DNA from: Xiphias gladius
Taxonomy: Eukaryota; Chordata; Actinopteri; Istiophoriformes; Xiphiidae
DNA: 64,000 nt
Reading direction: 5' to 3'
Assembly: GCF_016859285.1 (NCBI RefSeq)
Contig: NC_053414.1
Coordinates: 9,606,517-9,670,516 of the forward strand
In this document: positions 1 through 35,365 of the stretch, piece by piece
Layout: every line of letters begins with the position of its first letter
Position numbering within the stretch: position 1 is the stretch's first letter
Notes under the pieces: generated by a model
Databases searched by the model: none
What the model was told of the DNA's origin: nothing
Seen by the model: only the letters and a program-made list of their open reading frames with translations
Position numbers and translations under genes: made by a program

Positions 1-426
1 TGTGGTGAATTGCCCTCATTTGATAGCACATATGCACACGCAGCTCAGAAAATAGGACCAATCAGAGCCTTGCTCAGGTAGAGCACTGAGATACTTTTAG
101 ATTTATAGACTGCTTCTTCTACAACAAACTGGTCTGAGGGTTGTTTGTGATGTAGTGAGTCAGTGATCAATGTAATGTACAGACCGTAGGTATAAAAAGA
201 ATTTAATCTTTCAATCAATCAAACAAATTACCCAGTAAGCAATGATATAGTCCTCTGCAGGTTAACATGTAGGAATCTAGGTTAACACGAGGCTACATTT
301 GACAAAAAAAAACTGTGACTCAAGGTCCACTTACTAGCTTTTTTTCAGAGCTTTCAATTCAGCTGTCACAAAGCCAAATTGGAAAAATACTTGGGTTAAA
401 TTTAGTTAAATTCAGTTAAATTTGGC

Positions 427-720
427 AGAGATGCAACCGTTAATCGATTGTTTGATTTACAGAAAAACTAATCAGCAACTCATTGTTTTTCAAGCAAAAA
501 TTCCACAACTTTGGTTTTCAAATGTAAGAACTTAATGGTTTTCTTGGTCTTACATTATAATATTTTTGGGGGTTTAGCTGTTGGTATGAAAAAAACAAGA
601 CATTTGATAAGGTCACCTTGGGCTCTGATGATGATGATGGACATTCTTTGTCGTTTTCTAATGTGTTATAGACAAAGCGATTAATTGATAACAAAAATAA
701 TCATTAGCTGCAACTCTAAA
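427..720. repeat. 'GCTGCAACTAA' family dispersed repeat, copy 1
   Basis: Bounded by GTTAATCGATTGTTTG and CATTAGCTGCAACTCT, with GACAAAGCGATTAATTGATA near the end. This is a very common teleost interspersed sequence built on TTAATCGATTA-like palindromes. Similar copies lie near 4290, 6720, 34774, 44975, 52725 and 53043. Confidence 0.6.
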
Positions 721-1504
721 ATTTGCTCAACTTAGCCCAGTAAATTCTGCATAACAATTTTGGCTAAATTTGGTTGTATAGTGAGTTTTATTTAAACATC
801 AAAATTACATCTAACAATTTCATTTTGATGACTATATTTCACAGCATGGTAAAGACCTCATTTACAGCCAGATGTCTTTTGACCAGTAGATCTTAATTTT
901 AAATTTATGTATGTCTACATATGTTTTTTTTTTTTCTTAATTTTTACCTATTTTGGAAGAACAGTTGGAGATTAGTAAATGGGAAATTGAAGCCAGAGAA
1001 TAGAAAATAATCATATATTTATATTAAACTGTCGATCAAACAAATCTTTATCTCAGAATCTTCACTTATGATTTCCAGGTCAGAAGTCTAGGTTGAAAAA
1101 TGGGCTACATTTGGTTGAAAAGTGATGGGGTTTTTTTTTTTGTTTGTTTTTTTTTGAGAAAAGTGAAGGATGGGCTTTAATTTAGTCCAGTTTGAGAGAA
1201 TAGTTGATGATCTGTAAACGAGAAATGATATAAATTTTGTGAACAAGTCAAAAGGTCGCTTGTGATGTTCAGTGTTCACATTGAAGCTATAAACAGGAGT
1301 TATGTAATGTTGAAATATGGGTCAGACAAATCTTCACCTCATATACCCAGTAAATCACCTTGGTGATGTGCAGGTTGGAGGAAAGCTTTGCACGTAATTA
1401 AGAGCAGCTTGTGAGTCCCATTCATTTTAAACTATATATGCCTACATATACAGTAATTAATTTTTTTCCCCTTAACTTTACCAAACTGGAGAGCTATATA
1501 GTAA

Positions 1505-1600
1505 GATTTATAGGCAAGTTTATTTCTACAGCACCTTTCAGCAACAAGGCAGTTCAAAGTGCTTAAACAGGATAAATCAGATAAAACAGAGGAATACAAA
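1505..1600. repeat. Short 'GTTTATTTCTACAGCACC' dispersed repeat
   Basis: GCAAGTTTATTTCTACAGC ... GGCAGTTCAAAGTGCTTAAA is the core of a very common short fish repeat (usually GTTTATTTGTATAGCAC ... CAAAGTGCTTTAC). Confidence 0.55.
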
Positions 1601-4284
1601 CCAGGTTAAAAAATACTATAAACAGCGGTTTTTCATTCTTCTGCTATGTGGTGCTCAATATATTTAAAATTGTAAACATAAATATATGTTGCCTGAAATG
1701 CTGTTCATGTGTGTTTAATGTCATGATTGATGGTTTCTGTGTTTTGGCTGGAAAGACCAGAAGATGTTTTGGTGTATTATTTTAATGTTTTTGCGCTGCA
1801 TCTTGTAGTCCCATGTGGGCCAAATGTTTGGCATGAAGCAGAAAGTCAAAATGCTGAAATAGCATTTTTTTAGACTTTGCCAGACAAAAACTTGACCTGA
1901 AAATCACTGTGTGACAGGCATAAAACAATAAAAAACAGCTTGTGAGTCCTATTTTATTGGATTTTCTTTCCCTTAATTTTACCTCATTTGAGAGTCACAC
2001 TGAGATTAGTAAGGATTTGGTTCGGTAAAACAATCTCCACAGAAGGTTAACTAGTCCCTGTTCTCCATTTAAGGACTGCTCGTTCACATTTGCTTATATG
2101 TTGAGATTGGAAGTTTGAAGCAGCATTTGGCAAAACAATCTCTCCTTAAGGTCCATTCGTAGCTGGTCTGGAGCTTTCAATTGTATTTCAACTGCCGTTT
2201 CCATGGTCAAGAATATATTTTCAATCTCAGTGGTAAGGTTTGTTTGAACATGTTGTAGCACAAGGCACTAATTTGTTGACTTGCACAAGACCTTAAAAAT
2301 TTCAACCTGTAGTTAAGACCGGCCTCTCAATGAAATATGCACATTTAAATGCGTTGAAGTGGTGGTTATATGTGAACTTGAGGCCTGAAAACTTTCACAT
2401 TTCAACTCAGTTTAGCCTGGTTTTAACATGGGTGGTTTAGGACCTTCAGAAAACAGTGAAAAACAGTTTGTGATTTGAGTGCTCCTGTTCCTTCATTTGA
2501 CCTAAAACGAGAGAGAAGTGGGAGATTTGTAAACAAGAAACGGCGAGGATTGTATGAAAAGTGGTGTCTGAAAGAGAACAAGAAGGGTGAAGATGCAGTT
2601 CAGTATGAATGGGAGGTGGACAGACACACATGCACAAATCAATCCTCTTGTCTTGGTTAGGAGGAATGTCAGACATCTGGTGTGGACCTGTTCTGGCCTG
2701 TAGGGATGAGTGTGTGTGTTTCAGGGGAACAAAACGTCGTCTTCTGTGCATTGTGGGTGTGTTTGAATACTTGTTCTGCAGGTAAAGATTTATCTTCTTT
2801 CTTTCTCACCTTAAGCTTGTCTTTTCATTTGTCGTTTTGTACATATGTGCTGTAACAGCAAAAAGAAGTAGTTACAGTCATGTAATTTCCTGCCAAAGAG
2901 AGATCAAAGTGTGTTACAGGTCATAATTCTTTTAAGAATGATCTTTTCAGACTTATCATATCAGGTGAGTTGAAGATCAGTTTTACCAGAGGATTTCTGT
3001 AATTTCTTCGAAATATAAAATCCACATTTTCCATATTGAGAACAAACTCCTTTTCAACGCAGCAAATGGTTATAAAATTATTGTCTTTTAGAATGAAAGA
3101 GATTCTGAAAAGAAGCATTTAATCAAGAAACCAGCTATTGGTGGTGGCTGGTGTGATCATATTTCCACAAAGGCCTTTTTACGGCAGATGTTTTAAGCAC
3201 AGGTAATACTAAAAACTTTAACGATAAGTCTGTGTCCCAGTAAACCATGACAGTTTAACGTTGAGCCAGCAATACCAGGGCCCTGAAACTGAAGCCGCTA
3301 AATGAGAGCTTGCCATTTTGTTATCAACACCGGTGCTCTTCCTAATGTGACACATCAGAATTACTCCAGTGAAGGCGTCTGCAGCCTGAAAGCGATATCT
3401 TTGCATCAGGGCAGAAATCACTGAGTTTTTCAGATATTTTTGAAAGACAGGAGCCCAGAATATGGCAACATGGCAATCCATCCTGTAGCTGTTGAGATAT
3501 TCCAGTCTGTACCAAAGTGATCTAAATCCACGCATTGTTTCCTGTGATCGGTAATAAGGGGGGCATTTCGATATATGGGTAGGACAGACAAGAGATCTCT
3601 AAAACGCAGCGACTAGCATTTATAACATTAACTTAACTGAAAGCAGTCAAAGTTTTGTCATAGAGTATTGTTTTTACTGGGCGCTGCAGGTATATCTTTT
3701 CTCCACCAAAAGTTGACTAGAGCGAGACTTCTTTTTTTTGTTTTTGCCTTAATGATCAAGCCTGTGATTATCCCTGATCTTTCTTCTTCACGCGCCACTG
3801 GCCTCTATAACCTGCCTCCATGCCTGCATAACAACTGTTACAAATGCAATGACTAAAAGGAAAGACTCAACTGCAGCAAGAATGCCAAAAACGATCTAAA
3901 AAACAAAAATACTGCTTCATTGTTATTGATTGGATCAAGTGTCATTGTTATTGATTTGGATCAAGGCTGTGGTTGACAGCCTGACTGATCAGTGGTTGAT
4001 ATAGTGCCTTTGTTATCGATTGGATTAGTACGGCTGTCCACAGTTCGGTCCCTGCTAGTCAGTAAGCTCCTTCACATTGAATTTTAAACTCCACAGGTCT
4101 TTCCAGCGTGAGTGTTTTTGAAAATGGCAGATGTCAGGATGCTGTGGGATGGGGCTGAAGTTGAAATGAACCAATCACGGCAAATGATGTTACAAATGAT
4201 GATGTTTTTGGGCTTCAGTATAATTTTTAAGTATATAAATTTTTTTTTAAATACTCCGTATTAGGGATGGATTATTGATTACTG

Positions 4285-4600
4285 ATAGGTAGAGCTGCAA
4301 CTCATGACAATTTTTCACGTAGATTCATTTATTTATTTCTTTTTTTTTTTTTAGCTCGAACGTAACTCCTTAATTTGCTTAAGTTTTCTTACCTACAGTC
4401 CCAAAACCCAAGGGTAATTTAATTTACAAAGATACACAGTAAAACACAGAGAGCTTGAAAAAGCTGATGTTGGGTATTTTTACCCAACATGAAATTACCC
4501 AAATGAGTAATCAGTTATCAAAATTGTCATTTCTGTCAGGTACCTAAAAACAATAATAATAATAATAAATTATAAGTGGTTTCAGCTCTACCAATATAAA
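4285..4600. repeat. 'GCTGCAACTAA' family repeat, copy 2
   Basis: Starts AGAGCTGCAACTCATGAC and ends GTGGTTTCAGCTCTACC, with AGTAATCAGTTATCAAAATT inside; same family as 427-720. Confidence 0.5.
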
Positions 4601-4849
4601 CAGGCTTGTATTTGCCACACACTGATTAATCAGTAACAGTGGTTTACTGGCTGATAACTGCCAAGATGAACTCAACTGACCCAGTTCATGCCACAACCTC
4701 TGTGCCTGTTTATATAGCGGACAGTTAGCCAGTGCCTCCCATTAACACTCTTCATTGTATACACCATAGTTTTTTTGTTGTTGTTGTTTTTTTTTCAAAT
4801 GATGTATCAAATGACAATGTGAAAGGAGTCACTCGTGGAGATGAACCTA

Positions 4850-5105
4850 CAGATAATTATCACCTAAATTTCAAAGTTAGCAACTTGCTGGTGAACACAG
4901 TGGAGCGTTTAGCAGCTAAAGAGCGAGAGATTTCCTTCAGGAGAAGGTAGAGACCCAAAACGGAGCTAAAAGAGTGTGAATATTGGACTTGCATTCATCA
5001 GGTGGCCAGACACATGACTCCAAATGAATGATAATGTTGCTCCGTATCAGGTGGATGTGTAGATGAGCAACTGTTTGCTATCAAGTTCACCATATCAACT
5101 TTTTG
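4850..5105. repeat. Dispersed repeat shared with 22236-22463, copy 1
   Basis: GGTGAACACAGTGGAGCGTT ... CATCAGGTGGCCAGACACAT ... AATGTTGCTCCGTA is shared in order with the copy in prkcb intron 15. No coding capacity is seen; family not recognised. Confidence 0.6.
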
Positions 5106-6719
5106 TATGTTGACATGGTATGTGGGAGGAGGAGGAAGACAGAAAAAAAAATAATCTCACCATATATTTCAGTATTGTGTTCACAACTTGTTTCCGCTGT
5201 CCCCAAGTGGCCAAAAAAATCAGGTATTTTTACTGTAATGTTTTAGTAGCCGTTCACTAAGAAGTAGAACCAGATACAAATTATGTACAGCTTCTTTTAA
5301 ATTCAGCTGATCCCATTTTTTTAATGTTAATATTGGATTTTATTTGAATGTAAATGTAAACTGCAAACAGTTTGGTGACACCTCTGTACTTCTTATCTCC
5401 AAGTGAGGGATACCGTTGCCTTTAGAAATTCCAGATATTTCCGTCTACGAGGCTGATGTGAACAGTGTTTCCGACTCGGTACCTCTTAATTACGGTCTAA
5501 ACGATACGACGTGAACTTGGCACTAGTCTGAGTGTTTAGAAAGCATTTCAGTAGCAGGGCCTTATCTCTGTGGTTCAGTTTATTCAGGCATGTTTAGGCC
5601 TGGGTGATGATTACAAGTGTCTCCATCTGTGGTTTGTGGACTGGTAATCATCCAACACGGAGGAACTTCCTGGTGCTCCTGTTGATGCGAAACTGTCGGC
5701 CCGCTGTCATCCTGGCAGTTCAGCGCGGTAATCTTTTTTGGATTGGCTGTGATTCGCTGTCCGTCAGATGAAACGGAGTGGCGAGTGCAGATTCAACTGT
5801 AGGGCTCAGCCTGGTTGCTAGGCAACAGAGCGAAGACCTTCTCGGCAGGTCACTAGGCCTGTCTTTCAGTAGTGTATATGAAAGTGTGTGTCTGTGCAGC
5901 ACAGGTGTGTGTGAGCAATGGAGCAGATTTATGGACAAAAAGCTGTGAAGTGTGACTGCGTTCTTCACTGTGTTTTCTGCTGCTCCACTTCTGTTCCTGT
6001 CTCTCTGACACACTGCAAACACACAAGTGAATTCTCCGCCCCCTCACATTGCCTCAAACCCAGCTGTGCCCCCATCCCTTCCTGCCTACACACACACACA
6101 CACATCTGATCTCTTTCTGTTTGACTTTATTTCTTCTTCACTCTTTCTTCTCCTCTTGTCCTATCTCATTGTCTTCCTTTTTTCTCTTTGCATTTCCCTT
6201 TTTGTAAACCACTCTTCTTCTTTTGCATTGTGCAGTTTTCAACCATGCTATAACCCTATTTGCCATCTTCACACCAAGTTAAAATGAAGTCCCTAGTGCT
6301 ACAACATGTGTGTCGATATTATCGTTATGATGTGGGTCAGTTTGGTAGAAAAGTGGACTGTAATGACGTCTTAATTAAATTTTTAGTTTAAACTGCAAGT
6401 CATTGTAAAGTGGAAGTGGTTTAAATCAGCACTGCGCAAGGTTTTTGTGTAAAAATATACCAGTGACATGAGGCGAACCACAAAGTCAAGCTGAAATAGA
6501 GCAGAGTGTCCCACCCTGCTCTGCCCCATTTATCTAAATGGAGTTCTGGTGTTGGTCATGTCATGTCTTCGTCTGTAGGAAGGGGCTAATCAAAATTTAA
6601 AGGGATGGATTGTACTTTTTTTTTTTTTTCTCCATCTAAATCCAGAGTGAGACAAACCCATGGATGGGTTTCTCACGACTCTGTGCGGATTTTAAAGGAA
6701 CACTGATCTGATCTTTGCT

Positions 6720-7275
6720 CAATCTTTGCTTAATCAATTATTTTCTTGATTAATCGTTTGGTGTCTAAAATATTAAAACGTATTGAAAAATGCCAATCAC
6801 AATTTTCCCAAAACCCCAAGGTGATGTCTCCCTGTTGCTTTTTTTTTTTTGTAAAACCAGCGGTCCAAAATCTAAATGTATTAAATTTCATTTAAATTTA
6901 CAAGAATATAAGCACCAAGTTTGGTGTTTTTGATGATAAATGACTAACCATGTTAACCAAGTTAACTTACCATGGAAATTACCCAAAAAATATGTACCAA
7001 TAAATCCAGATTATTCATTTGATTAATTTTTAAGAAAAAAAATGGCGAACATTCTCTGGTTTTAGCTTCTCGAATGTGAATATTTTGCTGGTTTTTCTTA
7101 GTCTTCTATGATAGGAAACAAGAATCTCCTTTTTAGGTTTTTAATTGTTGGTTGGACAAAACAAGCCATTTGAGTCTGTCAGCTTAGTCTTTGGGAAATT
7201 GTGATGGACATTTTATAGACCAAACTATTATTTAAGAAATCAGTAATGAAAATAATTGTTAGTTACAGCCCCGGC
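6720..7275. repeat. 'GCTGCAACTAA' family repeats, copies 3-4 back to back
   Basis: AATCAATTATTTTCTTGATT ... CCAATCACAATTTTCCCAAA (left) and GATTATTCATTTGATTAATT ... ATGAAAATAATTGTTAGT (right) are two parts or copies in prkcb intron 2. Confidence 0.5.
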
Positions 7276-8298
7276 GAGGATCACAGCGATGGATCAGGCT
7301 CTCCTGAATTAGATAGGCTTGTCCATCTCTTCTGTCTACATTTTGGCACCTAATGGCATTTTGCGTCTCTTTGCCAGCATTCAAAGGTCAGCTCTTTTCT
7401 GACAACCAAAGGTGGCTAGACTGTGAATTCATTTAAGTGTGAAACATCTGAAAACCAAGTTACTGTGGTATCCACAGTAATTTTTTCACCTCACATCTGA
7501 AATGGTGAAAGTTATTGGAGTTGTCAACGTGAAACCAAACTCTGTACTTTTTTCATATGTTTATTACGAGATTTGTTTTGTAAAACTTTGCAGCCCACCT
7601 GAGCTTTTATCACGCAGTTTACTGTGTGATCACTGATGCTTCAGCTAAGAAATGATTTAACTCAGGGTTCTAAGACCAATAATTTGAATCAACAATTTCA
7701 AGAATGCAGCCCTAACCATTAGCTGTTGAACCAGCGATCCATCTTCAGGGGATTTTTAATGTATTTCCCTATTTTATTTAGCAGAATTTGACATGAAAGA
7801 TGGTCATGAACTGAGCAAAACTAAACTTTATCCCATACGCGCAGAAAAATAAAAGTATACTTCCCCAAAATTCTGACTGTACTATATTAGGCTGAGAGTA
7901 TACAGGGTATTTATTTCAGTCATTGACTACGCTGAATGATTTTAGCATAAATTGAAGTAGCAAAAGGAGCATACAGTCAAATCAGGTGCAGATTCTGCTG
8001 CCATTTGGAGCTGCCAGTGTGGGAAGTTTCCTGTTGCAGCTCTAATGTTATGGGGTGTGATTATGAGATGTCCCATCAGGCTGTGGTTAAATTTAAAAAT
8101 AATCTAAACTGAAGCAATACAAATAAATATAAATGTCAAAAGCAAGGAAGGAACTGCTGAAATATAAGTAGCCTATTGTGCAGTGACTAATGCCACATAA
8201 TTGACGTGTTGATTCATCTCTTTGTTGCTCTTGTGCTGCCTTATTTGGTATTGAGAGGTAGCCCGAGTTGATATTTCTTTTTTTTTTTTCTCTCACAG

Positions 8299-31021
<22,723 letters not shown>

Positions 31022-32480
31022 GGAGTTCCTGTTGGTTAGACGCAGCCCGGACAAGATTTTACTCCAACCCGTACAGCCCAGTTACATTTCATTGGAGAGT
31101 CATACAGCAACTCATTGGCACCACCTGGACTCAAACCACTCATATACATGCATAAGAATCTTCCAGCTCAACCCACGCCATTATCTAAACTGGACAATAA
31201 TCGTAATCATAAGCCACCACACTTTCTACACACTCACATCTACAAAACGCACAAGCGGCAGAATAAAATACAAACTGCAGATGGCCTTGGCTGCTGGTTG
31301 GTCACAGTGGGACTGACTGTGACCATGTGGTAACAGGCCAGTTTCCGGAAAACTCCAGGCTTGTGTCGTATTCACAGGACCTTGTGGCGAGCAGGCCAAT
31401 ACAGCAGCTGACGATCAAGAATCACGGTGTATGTGTAACTGTTTGTATGTGCCGTATCGATCGACAACAGCGTGTGTTTGTTTACTTGACTTCCTTCTCT
31501 ACGGCCTGTAAAAGTTGCGTCATGAACATTCCATGATCAATATGTCATGTATTTGCTCACACACACACACTCACAAATACACGCGCACATGTGTGTTTGC
31601 AGGCTGCGGTTTGAAGGGAAGGAAGATTTTAAATTATGAAAGTCCAAGGCCCTGTTCTTCAAATGTGGCTTAACTGATTCGGGCTAAACATGCTGTTTAT
31701 GAGGCTAAAATAATCCGGTTTGCTCCCATCCAGCTAATTTGGTTCTTTGAAAGCGGTTTGAGGATTGATTTGTTGATCCTTGTGCCATCAGTTGCAAGAG
31801 GGAGGTGTGTTGGGATCCCTGCATGCACTCGGGACGATAGATTCACGGACATGAGTTGTCATTTAATTTGTGTTCCTGCATTTTTCTGCCGACAATTTTG
31901 TTCTGCATGGGGCTCCGAAGTGTTTCCATGCTTAACTCACTGTTAAGTTAGACATGATGAGTGAGTGTGGTTAGACTATGAGGGATGACGGTGTATGAGT
32001 GGTGAGTTTCTGCCCAACTGACATGCAAGAGACTTGAGATAATCGAAGGCCTGCTATGAAAATGAAACCTTACTAAAGTCTTGTAAAAAGCACATTTAAA
32101 TTCTTTTTTTTTTGATTTCTTTTTTTGCGAAGTGGGCTCTGCAGTTAATCATTGAATAATTTTTAGTGTTTAAATTACAAATTCCCATTTTAATGGGAAA
32201 TGAAATAGAATTTTTTCTTTTTGCTCACAATATCTCAAAACTGGGTTGATTTTTAAACTTACATTTTATCATGAATAAGTCTAGGTAATTAAATTGTGAT
32301 AATTACATATAACATAATTATTTATTCTCACATTATAAATCTAAGAAAATGAGACATTTGTATCTGAAAATGAATTCATGCATGGGATTCAATGTAAATG
32401 TCCTGGTCATGATGTGTAACCGAGCTTTAGTGAGAGAACCCAGGTAAATTTGTAAATAAAGACAAATGTGGATTGCTATT
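31022..32480 (+). other. prkcb: Probable beta-I 3' UTR
   Basis: No coding exon follows the beta-I stop until cacng3. AATAAA signals occur at 31262-31267 and 32455-32460. The second lies inside a region bounded by inverted repeats (31648-31661 and 33389-33402), so the long-UTR reading may reflect an inserted element. Confidence 0.4.
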
Positions 32481-33402
32481 TTAAGATGGACAGATTTATT
32501 GGTCCAAAAGAGTGTGCTTCCAAACAGAGCTTAAATCCCAATAATTATAACCCAACTAGGATTACCTACGAACTAGTGAAAGAGGAATCTCTAGGTTTCA
32601 AATAGGAAAAAAACAGCGATAAAAGTTTGTAAGATGCCAAAGAATTCCTGGGAAAGGGAGCCAGCATAAAAAGGAGAGGCCAAAACCCTACCTATGATGT
32701 TGCACAGACACCCAAAACGCACACACGTGATGATTCAAAACAAGCAATGGGGGGGCTACGGACACAGTGTGGAATCTATCAGCAATAAACCTAAAAAAGA
32801 GGGGATCACAATTATTAAAATTACTGTATTTGCTAAAAAGTGGTACAAATAAAAAGTTAAAAAATACAGCGTGATAAGCTAGAGACATCTACCCTAAAGC
32901 TGTCCATCTGTTAAAATACAATAAAGCCCAGGCAACAGCTCAAACCAATCTGAATACAATCTCAGGTTCTAACATTGGTGACACAGGCCCGGTATTCACC
33001 CTTCTGCCTGGCCAGAGCAAGTTTTTAAGACAGACGACAAAAAAAGGCAATTCATAGATTTAAAAGAATAAAATACATTCCAGGCTTGACTGTCTGCACA
33101 GATGCATCTTAGGACCCTTATGGTGTCACCTAAAGCAGAAAATATATATAGATAAATACAAACACTTGTTAAAATCACCTCAAAGTTTAAAAATATTCAA
33201 AGATACCTGCCATAACTACGCCTAAAGAGTGTTTCCAGGCGAGGGGGAAAGGACAGGGCTAAGTACCTTGGGTCAGGCATTCAAGGACTGTCGCTCTGTC
33301 ACACCTGCACTTTTGCAGGTTTGGGCTTAAGGGCTTCAAAGGAGGACAAAAAAAAAAAAAGACAATCCCGGTTAATGCTTTCCACTTATGAAGAACAGGG
33401 CC
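31648..33402. mobile_element. Possible inverted-repeat element of 1.75 kb
   Basis: GGCCCTGTTCTTCA at 31648-31661 and its exact complement TGAAGAACAGGGCC at 33389-33402 face each other. Weaker similarity extends about 25 bases inward, and the ends resemble those of hAT-like fish elements. No transposase is visible. A second inverted pair (32479-32493 and 32900-32916) suggests a nested piece. The left end lies inside the probable beta-I 3' UTR. Confidence 0.4.
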
Positions 33403-33566
33403 CAGATATATAACCTCATGTCCAAGTTAGTCTTGAACTTAGTCTTAAGCAAGTCTCGTCTTCCAAATTGATGCATAAAAAAAAGAAAAAGAAAAAAAAA
33501 AAAGACAAATCCCCCAAATGCCTGTTTGGCAGTGACATTTGAAAATGTCTGTCTTTTTCTCTTGCT

Positions 33567-33570
<4 letters not shown>

Positions 33571-33604
<34 letters not shown>
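33571..33604. repeat. (CT)n microsatellite
   Basis: 17 CT units in the intergenic stretch between prkcb and cacng3. Confidence 0.95.
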
Positions 33605-33607
<3 letters not shown>

Positions 33608-34544
33608 CTCTTCAGCACTGTGTAGGCAGTGGGTTAGTGCTGTGTAGGCCTATACAGTCTCTGTGGTGCAGCTCCTCTATGCATGCCATATTTGGTGGTA
33701 CAGTAGTTCTTTAAGATGCTTTTTTTTTTTTTTTGACATCGTGGAGGAGAAGAACTCGCGGTGTCTCGAATTTAGCGATGCAAGTCAGTTTTGAAATATC
33801 CATGCTCAGATCAAGTTTTAGTTTCCACCCCGAATGCCGTGTATGCTATCTCTGAGTTTGCTTTACAAAGTATGGAGCAAAGACTGGCCGTCTGTGAAAT
33901 CAACATATAAAGTAGATGTATTAATTCTGTATGACTTGTGTTCCAGTGTATGTGTAAATAGGAATGGGATCTAGAGCTAGAAGTGGTTTTCATGTCATGA
34001 CACAGTTGTCTACCATTCCTCAAAGCCCCATCTCCCTTTCTCTCTGCTCTTTACTCCTGCCAGCACTCTCAGCTGCCTTTTTTTTTTTTTTAAACTTTGT
34101 TTTCCCATTTTATCTCACCCCCTTCTCCTCCTCTTCCTCTTCTCCTTTCCTTCAATCATTTGATCTCTGTTCTTTCTTTTTCCTTCTCTACTCCTCCCCT
34201 TTCTCCGGCTAACATTCACATGGGTAAATTTGAACGAGAAGGAACTGGGAAATGACATTAGTGAGACAAGAGGGAGAAGGAAAAGAGGGGAGAATAAAGT
34301 GTTTACTATGCAAAAGGCAGGAGAAGAAGAAGAGGAGGACGAGGAAAAGAGGGCGACTTTTATAAAGCAACCTGAAGAAATTGTGTAACAGGACAGTATT
34401 CATGTGTTGCATGCGCCGTCTTTACCTGCGCGTGAGAAACACCTCTAGTATGATGCCTACATTAAAATGAATTATCATAATACCATTTCAGTAACTCTGG
34501 CTCCTGTGTTTTACTTTGAAGGATTGTCCATAACAAGCACTCGT

Positions 34545-34765
34545 GGGGGAAGTATTCAGATTCTTTACTTCAGTAAAAGTACTAATACTATACTGTAAAA
34601 GTATCATCAGGAAAATGTAAAGAAGAAAAAGTAAAAGTTCTCAATGCAGTAAAATGGCCCTTGTGACTGTTATAACATTATATATTATTATATTATTAGA
34701 TAATTATACCTCATGGGTCAATTTTTTAAACATTTTGTGGTTTTAGGTTGAGATTAAACTAAACT
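34545..34765. repeat. 'AAAGTAAAAGTA' repeat, left part
   Basis: GGGGGAAGTATTCAGATTCT ... AAAAAGTAAAAGTTCTCAAT, the 5' part of the family at 29300-29872, broken by the next repeat at 34770. Confidence 0.6.
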
Positions 34766-34769
34766 GTTA

Positions 34770-35365
34770 CACTAGGCTGCAACTAACGATTGTTTTCATT
34801 ATGGATTAATCGGCAAATTATTTTCTATGTTAATCAACAAATTGTTTGGTTTGTTAAACTTCAGAAAATAGTGAGAAATGCCTAAAGAGCCCAAAGTGAC
34901 ACCTTGACCCGGCTTGTTTGGTAAAATGATCAAAACAGTCACAAGAAAAAGGTGCAAATCCTCACATTTGAGCAGCTGGAACCACAAGATGTTTGGCATT
35001 TTTTTTGTATGAAAAAATGATTCAGTCTGTGATAACTTTTTAAAAGAATAGACATTTACAGTAACGTCCAGCTTGCCTGTATCCTCTCCGTAACAAACTG
35101 ATTTTATTGAAAAAACAGAAACACAAAATCTACACAAACAGTTTGCATAAAAAGAAAATCAGAACGATGTTTTTTTCATTAAAAGTAAAAGTAGCCAGTT
35201 GAGTTTTGTAGTTTTGTCCAACCAACAGTCCAAAGCTAAAGAAGCGGAACCTGGAGAATGTTTTGCATTTTTACTTGATAACTGACTTTCTGATAATTCA
35301 TTAGTTATCAGAATTGTTGCTGATTATTTTTTTGGGTGATTGACTAATTGATCAATTGTTTCTGT
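34770..35365. repeat. 'GCTGCAACTAA' family repeat, copy 5
   Basis: AGGCTGCAACTAACGATTG opens the copy, with AAATTATTTTCTATGTTAAT. A second part around 35200-35365 has GATTGACTAATTGATCAATT. It is flanked on the left by a different repeat (34545-34765). Confidence 0.6.

Larger units (their letters stand above)
1..8298. other. Gene-free stretch, probably prkcb intron 2 or intergenic
   Basis: AT-rich sequence with dispersed repeats (427-720, 1505-1600, 4285-4600, 4850-5105, 6720-7275) and a short CA tract at 6088-6104. The 32-nt second coding exon of PKC genes (encoding about GFGKQGFQCQ) was looked for and not found, so it should lie to the left. No other gene is seen on either strand. Confidence 0.6.
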
